A stretch of 64,000 nt of DNA from Pseudacidovorax intermedius. GTDB lineage: Bacteria; Pseudomonadota; Gammaproteobacteria; Burkholderiales; Burkholderiaceae_C. Below, one piece after another: positions 1-9,068 of this stretch (its first letter is position 1; each line of letters begins with the position of its first letter). The stretch lies in contig NZ_QQAV01000005.1 in the NCBI RefSeq assembly GCF_003350475.1, forward strand, positions 248,001-312,000, in the 5' to 3' direction. Position numbers and translations under genes: made by a program. The notes beneath the pieces were generated by a model. That model saw only the letters and a program-made list of their open reading frames with translations. It made no database searches and was not told the origin of the DNA.

Positions 1-39
1 AAGGGTGGCTTCGAGGGCGTGGGAAAGGGCGTCGTTCAT
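1..39 (-). CDS. Start of an unidentified protein (cut by window edge)
   Basis: An ATG on the minus strand at 39 opens a frame reading MNDALSHALEATL to the window edge without a stop. It has the same orientation as the DUF421 pair and lies 100 bases downstream of it. There is no clear Shine-Dalgarno and only 13 codons are visible, so no function can be given and it may not be a gene. Confidence 0.25.
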   Translation of the reverse strand, partial: MNDALSHALEATL

Positions 40-139
40 GGCAGGCACGGAGGGGTGATGCGGCAAGCCGGCCATCTTAGGCCGCAAGAGCCGCCTGCTC
101 GCAAAGTCGACGGCCCACGTGGCGGGGTCGGGTGGCGCC

Positions 140-628
140 TCAGCCCGCGGCCTGGTCGTTCTGCTGCCGGGATGGCTCCTGCGCGCCCTCCTCCTGCTTG
201 ATGAAGCTGATCTTTCCGTTGGGTTCGAGCACGGCCCAGGCCACGTCGCCCATTGATGCGATGCCCGCCAGGCGCATCTCTGATTCGATCTCCGAGCGCG
301 TCAGCCGGTCGCGGCGCAGGCTGTGTTCCAGCAGTTGGCCGTGCTGGATCAGCACGCGGGGTTCTCCCTCCAGCAGGCGCTCGGCCTTGGGCGACAGGTA
401 GGCGGCCCAGCTCAGCACCACGCCCCAGAAGGCGAAGGTGCTGATCGCGAGCGTGGCGCCGGTCAGGCTGAAGTCGTTCTGCGTGATGCCCTGCTGGATC
501 AGGTCGCCCACCACGACCATGACGATGAATTCGAAGGGGGTCATCTGCCCCAGTTCGCGCTTGCCGAGGACTCGCACCAGCAGGTACACGACCGCAAACA
601 TGGCGGTGGCGCGCAGGACGACTTCCAT
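140..628 (-). CDS. DUF421 family membrane protein (YetF/YcaP-like)
   Basis: A 162-residue protein starting MEVVLRATAMF. The N-terminal half has three hydrophobic segments (about residues 1-20, 35-50, 55-75) and the family hallmark RVLGKRELGQMTPFEF at about 20-35. The C-terminal half is the soluble DUF421 domain, with GEPRVLIQHGQ followed by a segment ending ESEMRLAGI. This layout is typical of YetF/YcaP-type inner-membrane proteins of unknown role, some linked to spore or envelope stress. Its ATG shares a base with the stop of the upstream gene (TGATG), so the two are very probably translationally coupled. The annotated start is fixed by that coupling and by the family N-terminus. Confidence 0.85.
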   Translation of the reverse strand: MEVVLRATAMFAVVYLLVRVLGKRELGQMTPFEFIVMVVVGDLIQQGITQNDFSLTGATLAISTFAFWGVVLSWAAYLSPKAERLLEGEPRVLIQHGQLLEHSLRRDRLTRSEIESEMRLAGIASMGDVAWAVLEPNGKISFIKQEEGAQEPSRQQNDQAAG

Positions 629-1182
629 CAGGGCAGCACCCGCAGTCGGCGCGGCGCACGCACCAGAACACGTTCGCCATCGCGCAGTTCGAGGTCGCCT
701 TCGAGGACGCCATGCAGGCGCGGGTTGACCTGGGCCGCGATCTTGATGCGCATCTCCTTGCCGGCGCGAAGCGGGCCGAAGTCGAAGGTGTAGGCCTCGC
801 CGTCGGCGCTTTCGGACTCGGGCTGAGGGACCATCGCGTTGACGGTGATCTCCCGCCACAGGCCGACCGGTACGGCCAGGGTGAGTTTCGCAATGTCGGC
901 ACCTGCTTTGACGTGCAACCGCGTCTCGAAGAAGTCACCCGTGCGGATCACCACGGGCATCTCGACATCGAGGGTGTGGGACAGCGTGTCGCTGCGGTAC
1001 GTATCGCGGTCCATTCCCGCATGACCGAGCAGACCTGATACGCCCAGCAGCAGCACCCCGCCCAGTACCAGCAGTGACAAGGGGCTGGCGTGCCGAACCA
1101 GCCCTTTGTGCGGCAGTGTGTGGGCCCGGACGATGCCGTCGGGCGCCCGGGTCATGGGCAGCGGGTTGTTTTCTTGGGACAT
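628..1182 (-). CDS. Single-span membrane protein coupled to DUF421 gene
   Basis: A 184-residue protein. A polar N-terminus (about residues 1-30) is followed by one membrane helix (about 33-52, LSLLVLGGVLLLGVSGLLG) and an extracytoplasmic domain of about 125 residues rich in beta-strand patterns and ending in RRLRVLP. I do not recognise a named family. The topology suggests a periplasmic domain anchored by an uncleaved signal helix. Its stop overlaps the start of the DUF421 gene by one base, so the pair probably works together in the envelope. Confidence 0.7.
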   Translation of the reverse strand: MSQENNPLPMTRAPDGIVRAHTLPHKGLVRHASPLSLLVLGGVLLLGVSGLLGHAGMDRDTYRSDTLSHTLDVEMPVVIRTGDFFETRLHVKAGADIAKLTLAVPVGLWREITVNAMVPQPESESADGEAYTFDFGPLRAGKEMRIKIAAQVNPRLHGVLEGDLELRDGERVLVRAPRRLRVLP

Positions 1183-1295
1183 GGTGCGCGGGCGGTTAAC
1201 GCGGGTGATCGTCCCGGATTGGGGAGGTGTTTACGTCAGCGGGCGTTGACGAGCCGTGCCAGCCATCGGTGGAGGAGCCGAGCAGGTCGGTCAAT

Positions 1296-1372
1296 AAATA
1301 AGTTAACGGCAAACACAACACCCAAACAGGCTGGCCTTCAATCCAGAAGACACTCCGACCGTTAACTTATTT
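1296..1372. repeat. 14-bp perfect inverted repeat upstream of recombinase gene
   Basis: AAATAAGTTAACGG at 1296-1309 is mirrored exactly by CCGTTAACTTATTT at 1359-1372, with 49 bases between. Each arm contains the palindrome GTTAAC. The right arm ends 19 bases before the start codon of the tyrosine recombinase. The arms are AT-rich in an otherwise very GC-rich region. They could be recombinase binding sites, an operator or an attachment/resolution site; the sequence does not decide between these. Confidence 0.6.
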
Positions 1373-1391
1373 TTATGGTGTCTCCCCTCCC

Positions 1392-2408
1392 ATGATCGAC
1401 ACGTCCCTTCCCCCGATCTCCGTGGACTTCCAGCATGCCTTCGAGGCATGGGCTGCCGACCAGCAGGGTGCCGGCGTTCTTCGCAAGGCAGGGGCCCACG
1501 AGGTCTACCGCGCGATGTGGGAGAGCTTTGCCACTTGGTGCATCGGCCAGTCCCCCGCCGTCCGGCTGGACGCCGTCGACCCGCGCGACCTGCATGCCTT
1601 CCAGGCGGCGCGTTATGGCCGCAAGGCGTCGGACCAGTCCCTCTCGCCCCGCTACGCCCTGCGGCTGATGCGGCTGATCGAGCGGGTACTCGCCCACCAT
1701 GCCAGCCGCACCGGCCGCCGTCCCAATCGCGCCCCTGCAGACTGGGTCCGCGCGAATCCCCAGGTGCGCTATGCCGAATCGCAACAGGCCGACCCGCCAC
1801 CCGAGGTGCTGACGCCCCAGGAGGCCAGGCAGCTGCTGACCCACCTGTCCGCCGCTCGGCCCCGCCCGGGCCAGGACCCCGCCGCCCTCGCCAGCCTGCC
1901 CTGGCAGGAGGTGCGCAACCGCGCCTCCGTCGCGCTCCAGTTGGGTGCCGGGCTGGCGCCCAGCGATGTGCGCGCCCTCACCCTGGCGTCACCCGTGATG
2001 AACGGCGTGGGACCGAAGGCCCGCACCTGGAAGCTGCGCGTGCCCGCCAATGGCACGATCCGGGCACGCGAGACGCCGGTCGCGCCCTGGGCGGCCGAGT
2101 TGCTTCACCATTGGCTGGAAGTGCGCGCGGCCTCGCGCATCGCTGGCGAGTTCCTGTTCCCCTCCACCCGGACCGGCAAGCCGTGGCTGGCCGATTCGCA
2201 ATACCAGTGCGCACGCAAAGTGCTCGAAGCCGCTGGCGTGGCAGGACGCGGCGGCGCCGGCGGCTCGTTCCGGCTGCGGCACACCTTCGCGCTGCGGCAG
2301 TTGCGCCGCGGCACCCGGCCCGAGATGGTGGCGCGATGGATGGGCGTGGAGCCGGGGGAAATGAGGCGGTACGACCGCGTGCTGCTGGGCCCCGAAGCTG
2401 TGGTGTGA
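1392..2408 (+). CDS. Divergent tyrosine recombinase/integrase
   Basis: A 338-residue protein with the two-domain layout of XerC/D-type recombinases: an N-terminal SAM-like core-binding region (about 10-125) and a C-terminal catalytic domain (about 135-335). The first arginine box is visible as GAGLAPSDVRAL (Arg near 193), the second as FRLRHTFALRQL (near 293-305), and a terminal tyrosine as MRRYDRV (near 326). Compared with the usual H-x-L-R-H-T and L-G-H motifs, the first His is Phe and the third-box His/Trp is Val (MGVEP), so it is divergent and may be weak or specialised. It sits immediately beside a perfect inverted repeat and about 8 kb from the par/rep locus, which would suit dimer resolution or an old integration event. 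Confidence 0.8.
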   Translation: MIDTSLPPISVDFQHAFEAWAADQQGAGVLRKAGAHEVYRAMWESFATWCIGQSPAVRLDAVDPRDLHAFQAARYGRKASDQSLSPRYALRLMRLIERVLAHHASRTGRRPNRAPADWVRANPQVRYAESQQADPPPEVLTPQEARQLLTHLSAARPRPGQDPAALASLPWQEVRNRASVALQLGAGLAPSDVRALTLASPVMNGVGPKARTWKLRVPANGTIRARETPVAPWAAELLHHWLEVRAASRIAGEFLFPSTRTGKPWLADSQYQCARKVLEAAGVAGRGGAGGSFRLRHTFALRQLRRGTRPEMVARWMGVEPGEMRRYDRVLLGPEAVV

Positions 2409-2645
2409 CGCGCAGGCGCGCGCCCCGCCGCCAAGGCATCCATGGTGTCGATGCCAAAGGTCCGGCGCCGATCCCAGACCGCATCGCCATCGCCGCAGCT
2501 CCCCGCGTATGACGACAGACCGGCCGGGCGATGACCGACAGCGCAGCGGCCCTGTCGGCGGCAACCTCATCGGCGTGTACCTCCTGCGCCGTCGACGCGT
2601 GCCCGCCGGGCCGCGGAATGCGGCGCCTCATCGCGAAAGGCTCCC

Positions 2646-5249
2646 ATGGCACGCATCACCGGCGTCGTCTTCCTCCTGCTCGGCCTGGCGCTGGCCGCGG
2701 CCGGCGTCTGGCTGCTCACCCTGGGGGGCAGCGCCTACTACCTGATCGCCGGCGCGCTGCTTGCCGTGACCGGTATCCTGCTGATGCGGCGGGCCCCATC
2801 GGCGCTGTGGCTGTACGCCGCCCTGCTGCTCGGCTCGGCCGCCTGGGCCTTGTGGGAGGTGGGGCTGGACTGGTGGCCGCTGGCCGCGCGGCTGGACGTG
2901 CTCTTCGTCCTCGGCCTCTGGCTGGTGCTGCCCTGGATGCGCCGGGCGCTGTCGCGCGACATCGCGCGCCCCCGGCCGCTGGAACGCGGGCTGCGGCCGA
3001 AGATCGTGGCGTCGCCCGCGAGCGCGGCGGTGGGTCGCGGCAGGGCGGCACTCGGGCTGGTGCTGATGGCGTCGGCCGCGCTGGCAGTGGCCTCCTGGTT
3101 CCGCACTCCGCATGAGGTCGACGGCGAGCTGCAGGCAGCAGCTGCCGCGGCGGCGCGGCCGCCCTCCCCTGCCGTCCCACCCGGCGAATGGCATGCCTAC
3201 GGCCGGACGGGCGAAGGCCAGCGCTACTCACCGCTGTCGCAGATCACGCCGGCCAACGTCGACCAGCTGAAGCTGGCGTGGGAGTTCAACACCGGCGACC
3301 TGCGCGGCCGGCCGGGCGATCCTGAAGAGACCACCTTCGAAGTCACGCCGCTGAAGATCGGCAACCGGCTCTTCCTGTGCACGCCGCACCAGTCCGTCAT
3401 CGCCCTCGACGCGACCAGCGGCAAGCAGCTGTGGCGTTTCGATCCGCAGATCGCGGGCGACCTCGCACTCCAGCACCTGACCTGCCGGGGCCTTTCGTAC
3501 CACGCCGCGTCGGTGGCAGAGAGCGCCATCGAGACGGCGGCACAACCCGCAACAGAGGCCGCCACCGCACCTGCGCCGGCACGTCCCGGCGCCGGCACTG
3601 CGGCCAACCCGGCCCCGATGAACGCGCCCACCGGCGAAAACTCGAAGCAGGAGGACAGCCATCCCGCGACCCAGCCCCTTCCGGTGGCCGCGCGCCAGGG
3701 ACCCACGGCGCCCAGCTGCCCCGCCAAGCTCTTCATGCCCACCGCCGATGGCCGCGTGATCGCGCTCAACCCGGAGAACGGCGCCGTGTGCGCCGACTTC
3801 GGCCGCGGCAGCGGGCAGATCGACCTCTGGCGCCACATGCCCAACGTGCGGCCGGGTGCGTACTACTCCACGTCGCCCGTGGTGGTGACCGAGCGGCTCA
3901 TCATCGTGGGCGGCACGGTGCTGGACAACGCGTCCACCAAGGAGCAATCGGGCGTCATCCGCGCCTTCGACATCCAGACCGGCGACCTGGTCTGGAACTG
4001 GGACTCGGGCAATCCGGACAACACCGCACCCCTGCCCCCGGGCCGCACCTACACGCCCAACTCGCCCAACAGCTGGTCGATCTCGTCCGTGGACGAGGCC
4101 CTGGGCATGGTCTACGTTCCCATGGGCAACCAGCCGCCCGACCAGTGGGGCGGCAAGCGCAGCGAGGCGGTGGAGCGCTACTCGTCCTCGGTGGTCGCCC
4201 TCGACCTGACGACCGGCCGCGTGCGCTGGCACTTCCAGACCGTGCACCACGACCTGTGGGACTACGACGTGCCCTCGCAGCCCACGCTGATCGACCTGGA
4301 CATCGGAGGCCAGCGCGTGCCGGCACTGGTTCAGCCGACCAAGCAGGGCGAGCTCTTCGTGCTCGACCGGCGCACCGGCCAGCCGCTGCTGCCGGTGACC
4401 GAGCGGCCCGCGCCGCAGGGCGCCGCCGAGGGTGACCACACCGCGCCCACGCAGCCCAAATCCGCCCTCTCCTTCGAGCCGCCGCCGCTGGCCGAGCGCG
4501 ACATGTGGGGCGCGACGATGTTCGACCAGCTCGCCTGCCGCATCGCCTTCCATCGGCTGCGCTACGAAGGCCGCTTCACGCCGCCGTCGGAGCAGGGATC
4601 CATCATCTACCCGGGCAACTTCGGCGTCTTCAACTGGGGCGGGATCGCGGTCGATCCGCAGCACGGCTGGGCCTTCACCACACCGACGTACCTGGCCTTC
4701 GTGTCGCGGCTGGTGCGGCGGCCCGACGACACCACGCTGATGGTCCAGGACGGCGGGCCGCCCAAGGGCTCCCTGCCCGCGCTCAATGAGAACTTCGGTG
4801 CGCCCTTCGCGGCCTCCATGAAGCCCTTCATGTCGCCCGTCGGCCTGCCCTGCCAGGCGCCGCCCTGGGGTTATGTGGCCGGCGTGGACCTGCGCTCGGG
4901 CCAGGTGGCCTGGAAGCACCGCAACGGCACCGTCCGCGACCTGTCGCCTCTGCCGCTGCCCTTCCGCATGGGCGTGCCCGGCATCGGCGGCCCGATGATG
5001 ACGGCGGGCGGGGTGGCCTTCTACTCCGGCGCGCTGGACAACTACGTGCGGGCCTACGACGTGCGCAGCGGCCGCCAGCTGTGGGAAGACCGCCTGCCTG
5101 CGGGCGGCCAAGCCACGCCGATGAGCTACACCGGCGAGGACGGCCGCCAGTACGTGCTCGTGGCCGCGGGTGGTCACGGCTCGACGGGCACCAAGCCAGG
5201 CGATGCCGTGCGCGCGTATGCCCTGCCCGCCGACACGCGGGCGCCGTAA
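2646..5249 (+). CDS. gcd: Membrane-bound PQQ-dependent glucose dehydrogenase
   Basis: Oxidises glucose to gluconolactone in the periplasm and passes electrons to ubiquinone. The 867 residues begin with about five membrane helices (residues 1-150), followed by a quinoprotein beta-propeller starting at GEWHAYGRTGEGQRYSPLSQI. Family landmarks include TVHHDLWDYD (about 533, containing the catalytic Asp), KQGELFVLDRRTG (about 564), ADMWGATMFDQLACR and the C-terminal PAGGQATPMSY. Relative to the roughly 800-residue E. coli enzyme it carries a Pro/Ala-rich insertion of about 65-70 residues (about 288-357) between propeller blades. No PQQ biosynthesis genes are in the window, so the cofactor must come from elsewhere. 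Confidence 0.93.
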   Translation: MARITGVVFLLLGLALAAAGVWLLTLGGSAYYLIAGALLAVTGILLMRRAPSALWLYAALLLGSAAWALWEVGLDWWPLAARLDVLFVLGLWLVLPWMRRALSRDIARPRPLERGLRPKIVASPASAAVGRGRAALGLVLMASAALAVASWFRTPHEVDGELQAAAAAAARPPSPAVPPGEWHAYGRTGEGQRYSPLSQITPANVDQLKLAWEFNTGDLRGRPGDPEETTFEVTPLKIGNRLFLCTPHQSVIALDATSGKQLWRFDPQIAGDLALQHLTCRGLSYHAASVAESAIETAAQPATEAATAPAPARPGAGTAANPAPMNAPTGENSKQEDSHPATQPLPVAARQGPTAPSCPAKLFMPTADGRVIALNPENGAVCADFGRGSGQIDLWRHMPNVRPGAYYSTSPVVVTERLIIVGGTVLDNASTKEQSGVIRAFDIQTGDLVWNWDSGNPDNTAPLPPGRTYTPNSPNSWSISSVDEALGMVYVPMGNQPPDQWGGKRSEAVERYSSSVVALDLTTGRVRWHFQTVHHDLWDYDVPSQPTLIDLDIGGQRVPALVQPTKQGELFVLDRRTGQPLLPVTERPAPQGAAEGDHTAPTQPKSALSFEPPPLAERDMWGATMFDQLACRIAFHRLRYEGRFTPPSEQGSIIYPGNFGVFNWGGIAVDPQHGWAFTTPTYLAFVSRLVRRPDDTTLMVQDGGPPKGSLPALNENFGAPFAASMKPFMSPVGLPCQAPPWGYVAGVDLRSGQVAWKHRNGTVRDLSPLPLPFRMGVPGIGGPMMTAGGVAFYSGALDNYVRAYDVRSGRQLWEDRLPAGGQATPMSYTGEDGRQYVLVAAGGHGSTGTKPGDAVRAYALPADTRAP

Positions 5250-5386
5250 GTCAAAGGGATCGGCGGTCCGGCCCCGGGGTCCCACGCCGGGGCATGAATC
5301 GTCCGACGGAGAGGGCGGACTGGCTGCCTAGTCTGGACGAAGGCCGGCGCTTTTCGGCGCCGCCCTTCTTTCAGAAAAGGACCTTC

Positions 5387-6001
5387 ATGAACCGCCAAAA
5401 AGCCACCCGTCTGCATGCCCTGGGCTTTGCCGCCGCGCTCGCCCTCGGCCCCGCACTGCTGCACAACGCCGCCGCCCAGCAGGCGCAGACCTCGCCCACC
5501 GCACCCGCCGCGCCCCAGCCGCCCGCGCAGCGGGCCACTGCCCAGAAGACGCCCGGGGTCGCGGTCGCCGACCAACGCATGATGCGGGACCTCGCCCAGG
5601 CCAACATGGCCGAGATCGAGACCGGTCGCCTGGCGCAGGAGAAGGCCGGCAGCGAGGACGTGAAGCGCTTCGGCAGCCAGATGGTGGAAGACCATCAGAA
5701 GGCGCTTTCCGAGCTGCAGGAACTCGCCCACGGCAAGAACGTGGAGCTGCCGACGGAGCCCGACGCAAAGCACAAGCTTGTCGCCACGGGCCTCAAGGCG
5801 CTGAGCGGCGAGGCCTTCGACAAGCAGTACATCCGCATGGTGGGCGTGACCGACCATCGCCAGACGGTCGAGAAGCTGCAGCGCGTACAGCGCGAGACAG
5901 GCGACAACGACCTGCGTGCCTACGCCGCCAAGACCCTGCCGGTGGTGCAGAAGCACCTTCAGCATGCCGAGGGCCTGCGCGGCGCTCAGGCGCGCAAGTG
6001 A
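5387..6001 (+). CDS. DUF4142 exported four-helix protein
   Basis: A 204-residue protein with a signal peptide (about 1-31, HALGFAAALALGPALLHNAAAQQ), a Pro/Ala/Gln-rich linker, and a DUF4142 domain (about 62-200) with the family pattern ANMAEIETGRLAQEKAGSEDVKRFG and later KTLPVVQKHLQHAE. Proteins of this family are periplasmic ferritin-like helical bundles of unclear function. The start was chosen at 5387 because GAAAAGG-like purine sequence (5373-5380) precedes it and a signal peptide follows. Its last five codons overlap the tail of the convergent truncated integrase. A shorter paralogue lies at 30893-31483. Confidence 0.85.
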   Translation: MNRQKATRLHALGFAAALALGPALLHNAAAQQAQTSPTAPAAPQPPAQRATAQKTPGVAVADQRMMRDLAQANMAEIETGRLAQEKAGSEDVKRFGSQMVEDHQKALSELQELAHGKNVELPTEPDAKHKLVATGLKALSGEAFDKQYIRMVGVTDHRQTVEKLQRVQRETGDNDLRAYAAKTLPVVQKHLQHAEGLRGAQARK

Positions 6002-7851
6002 TTGGCGGCCGCGACCGCTGCGTTCATTGAAGGGGCCTGCGCAGGGGCCCGATGTCGGCGCAGGCGCTGGGGGGATGCGGCCTGCAGCGCCTGCCGCTGC
6101 GGCTCGGGCATGCCGACGCTGCAGTGGTGCAGGAGCCGCTTGATGGCCTTGTAGACACCTTCTCGGCTCAGCCCGACGACGCGGCCGTCGCGCGCATCGA
6201 AGATCAAGGGAAGTTCCGCGTTCACCTCGTCGCACGGATCGGCCGGGCGGCCCATCGTGCGCAGCAGCGACTGCAGCTGCGCGACCAGGGCGGCCGGCAC
6301 CTCCACCATCGCATCCTGTTGCGCCGCCCTGCGCCTGCCGCGCCGCTCTCCTTGCACACGCAGTCGCCATGGTGTGTCAGCAGCGTCGGTGGCCGCGGGT
6401 GGAACGAGATCCGCACAGCGAGCGCGGGCCAGGGCGCCGGGTTGGACGTCCGTTTCCTGCAACCATGCTGCTACGCGCCGGGCGCGTACCAGGCCCGGCG
6501 TCGCCGGAGCCATGAGGGAGGATTGCTGGACATCCAGCGCCATGGGCTGGGCCGCGCTCGGCGTGGAAGCGTCGGGCACCCCACCCCCGCCCTCTGGCCG
6601 CAGCCCGCCTGATGGATCGTGCGTCAGATAGCCGCAGTCGTGCAGAAATCGGAACAGCGCCCGCAGCACGGCGATGCAACGCTGCAGCGCCGCGGCGCGC
6701 AGAGGACCTTCGAACGGTCGCCAGAGGGGCGACCAGCGCTCATGGTGACGCGGACCGCACCATTCCGGGGGTGGTGAGCGGACGAACGCGACGTATGCGG
6801 CGCAGTCCTCCTCGTCAAGCGAGGACAGCGCTTTTCCTTGGGCCAGGACTGCCCACAGCAGCAGGCGCTCGGCTTCCTTGCGATAGGCACGCCGCGTCTC
6901 TTCGGCGGGCGCCGCACCCTCGCCGCCGCCCATGCGGCGGCCGCGGCCCTGAAGCCAGACGGCCACCGCCTCCAGATCATCGGACGCAGAGATGCGGCAG
7001 GTGGCCGGCGGTGCCCGAAAGCGCCCGGTCCTGCCGCGCAGCACCTCGGGCACCACGAACTTCTCGAGCGGACGCAACGCAGTCGCAGGGGGCACCACGG
7101 GCTGCAAGGCGGCGCGGCCCAGGTGAGCGATCGGCGCGAAGGCGTGGGGGCCCAGCGCCAGACCCGTCTCCTGCTGATGGACGCGCAGCCACTCGACGAT
7201 GCGCGCCCCCTTGGTGGGCCCGACGGCCGGCACGGTCGTCCACCATCGCACGCCGACGGCCTGGATGCGGTCCGCCACGCTGCGCAACGTGGGCATGCCC
7301 GCCGCCGCGACGCGCTGCGCCAGTGCGGGCGCGAGCCAATCCTCTACAGGGTCGTCGGCCCTGGGGGCGCGGGAGGCCAGCCCCTCCAGCCACGAGAGCG
7401 CCTCCAGTTGGCGGTCCACCAGCCGCCGGCGCTTGGACTGCTGACGACGGTCCTCCGTCTCGGCACCCCAGGCTTCCTCGAAGGCGGCGAGCTGGTCCTC
7501 CAGCGAGAAGTCTTCGAGACCCCGCACCAGCGCGAACTCCTCCAGGCTCGGACGGACCCGGGTGGCGTCGGGGAGCCTACTTGCGTCCATCAGCACCAGG
7601 CGGGCGGTGCCCGGACGCGCATGGCGGCGCGCCGCCGCTGCCAGCTCGTCCCGGTAGGTGTTGATGACGCGGCGGATCAGCCGCTCGTCCACGCGGTCGT
7701 CCTCGCCCTGCATGTAGCGCGACCATGCCTGCCGCGTGTCGATGCCCTGGATGACGGCCCGCATGAAGGCGAAGTGGCCGCGATGCAGGGCACGCGGTTT
7801 GGCAGCGGGTGCGGAGACGGGGTCAGCCTTAGGGGCGCGAGCAGGCGTCAT
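5986..7851 (-). pseudogene. DUF3701-type phage integrase, catalytic C-terminus missing
   Basis: A 621-residue protein. The N-terminal third matches the DUF3701 domain that heads a family of large betaproteobacterial integrases (LHRGHFAFMRAVIQGIDTRQAWSRY onward, then SLEEFALVRGLEDFSLEDQLAAFEEAWG). The middle has the SAM-like core-binding region (TRRAYRKEAERLLLWAVLAQGKALSSL). The catalytic domain starts normally, but at the expected S-P-H-x-L-R-H-T motif the frame reads SPQRLRRHRAPAQAP and ends about 25 residues later, inside the tail of the convergent DUF4142 gene. The conserved His, the LGH box and the Tyr nucleophile are therefore absent. It is either a decayed or truncated recombinase or a frameshifted one. 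The start at 7851 is the first ATG that follows the non-conserved leader; 7971 is the longer alternative. Confidence 0.7.
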
Positions 7852-8352
7852 GGGCGGGAAGGTGGCGGCTTGAGGGCGGCATGGGATCGACGTCGTGGAG
7901 CGCACGGACCGTCTTTCACGTCGCTCAGCTTCTTCCGGTTGTAGAACGGGAAGCCGGTGCCTGGTCGACACTCTGAGTTTATTACCAATACATGGTTTTT
8001 TGGAGGTTTAGCGCCGGTTTCTTCTCCGAAGACCTTCTGATTCTTTGGCAACTGGTTGATCGATAAGGACTTTTTTGCATTGGGCATGGGCGTTTGAACG
8101 CGCCTCCGCCAGACGGAGGTCTGGGACTGTCGAACCATCGGTCGGCAGAGAAGGGGCACGCTGAGCGCGCAAGCGGCCTCCTGGAAGCAGCACATCCACG
8201 GGGCCGCGGGTGGAGCGTGGCGCGGATGGTCATTCGTTCCTCGGAGCCTTGGACAGGCCCGAATCGACGGAGCGATCCTGCCCCGGCGCATCCACGTCTC
8301 GCCATAGCGAAGTCGGCGCGGCCCGCCTCGGAGGTCAGTGGAAAGGCCGGCT

Positions 8353-8427
8353 CCTGCCCTGCCCTGCCCTGCCCTGCCCTGCCCTGCCCTGCCCTGCCCT
8401 GCCCTGCCCTGCCCTGCCCTGCCCTGC
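8353..8427. repeat. Tandem array of 15 CCTGC pentamers
   Basis: Fifteen uninterrupted perfect copies of CCTGC run from 8353 to 8427. Read on the minus strand, every junction contains GGGCAGGG. Three further copies occur at 9191-9205 inside parB. Perfect short arrays like this change length by slippage, so copy number probably varies between isolates. Confidence 0.95.
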
Positions 8428-9033
8428 CGATCAACAGGATCTCAAGATTCCCGCCTTCCGAGTGCAAGCCCATCCCGGCTGCGAGTTGCGGCGGGTGCTC
8501 AATCAGAGGAAGGCGTACCTGTGCGGCGCGTGGCCGAGAGCAAGCGACATCTGCAGGCTTGCACTTTGCCTGCAGACGCTTGCCGACAGCTTTGATAGGG
8601 GCTTCGACGGCGCACGCCTAGCGCCCGGCAATGGATGCCCACGTTCTTGCGCCGATAGACGAGTGCGGCTCACCAGTGCCCAACGCCCGACCTTCGAGGG
8701 GCAAGTACCGCCACCGTATGTTTGAGAGCACAAGATGAACTCGGCCAGTCGGCATAGCAACGGGACGGCGCAAGAGTGGGCGTCTCGCGATGCATCTGAT
8801 CTAGGACCTGTGCGATGCCAGTGCGGTCCGAACGCACGGTCAGGGTCTGCCCCTTGGGGGGACGTTGCGCGCGGACGAAATGGCGACACGAAGTACCAAA
8901 CCAATGCACACGCATCGGCGGAACAATGCGCCATTGCCCGCGAGGAAGAATTCTGGGAATCGGGGACACGAGGCGGAGGGTGGATGAACGCTCTCCTCCA
9001 ACTGGTCATGGCCCCGGCACCATGACGCCAAAT

Positions 9034-9060
9034 GGTGGTGTTGAACGGTTCAACACCACC
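9034..9060. promoter_or_regulatory. parS-like palindrome, site 1
   Basis: GGTGGTGTTGAAC and its exact complement GTTCAACACCACC flank a single central G: a 27-bp perfect palindrome 8 bases beyond the parB stop codon. The core GTTGAAC-S-GTTCAAC recurs at 9228-9244 and 10180-10204. Location and repetition next to parAB fit a centromere (parS) bound by ParB. The core differs from the widespread chromosomal parS, as expected for a secondary replicon. Confidence 0.65.
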
Positions 9061-9068
9061 GCGCGCGA

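Larger units (their letters stand above)
7852..9068. other. 1.2-kb non-coding stretch beside par locus
   Basis: No convincing gene is visible. All open frames here are short, have no family motifs, and several are merely translations of the CCTGC array. The left part (about 7970-8085) is noticeably richer in A+T than its surroundings, with T-runs at 7994-7999 and 8070-8075. The middle holds the CCTGC array and the right end holds the best parS-like palindrome. The stretch looks like origin- or partition-associated regulatory DNA. Confidence 0.5.

Noticed and set aside
3228..5285. 685-codon open frame antisense to the glucose dehydrogenase gene
   Set aside because: Translation is His/Gly/Arg-rich with no family motif; it is the shadow of GC-biased third positions in gcd.
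5271..5293. GCCCCGG/CCGGGGC hairpin after gcd as a terminator
   Set aside because: Stem of seven pairs with a nine-base loop but no following T-run; not enough for a rho-independent terminator.
8094..8621. Open frames through the CCTGC array giving repeats such as ALPCP or GRAGQ
   Set aside because: Open only because a 5-bp repeat without stops reads in all frames; no start signal, no flanking domain.
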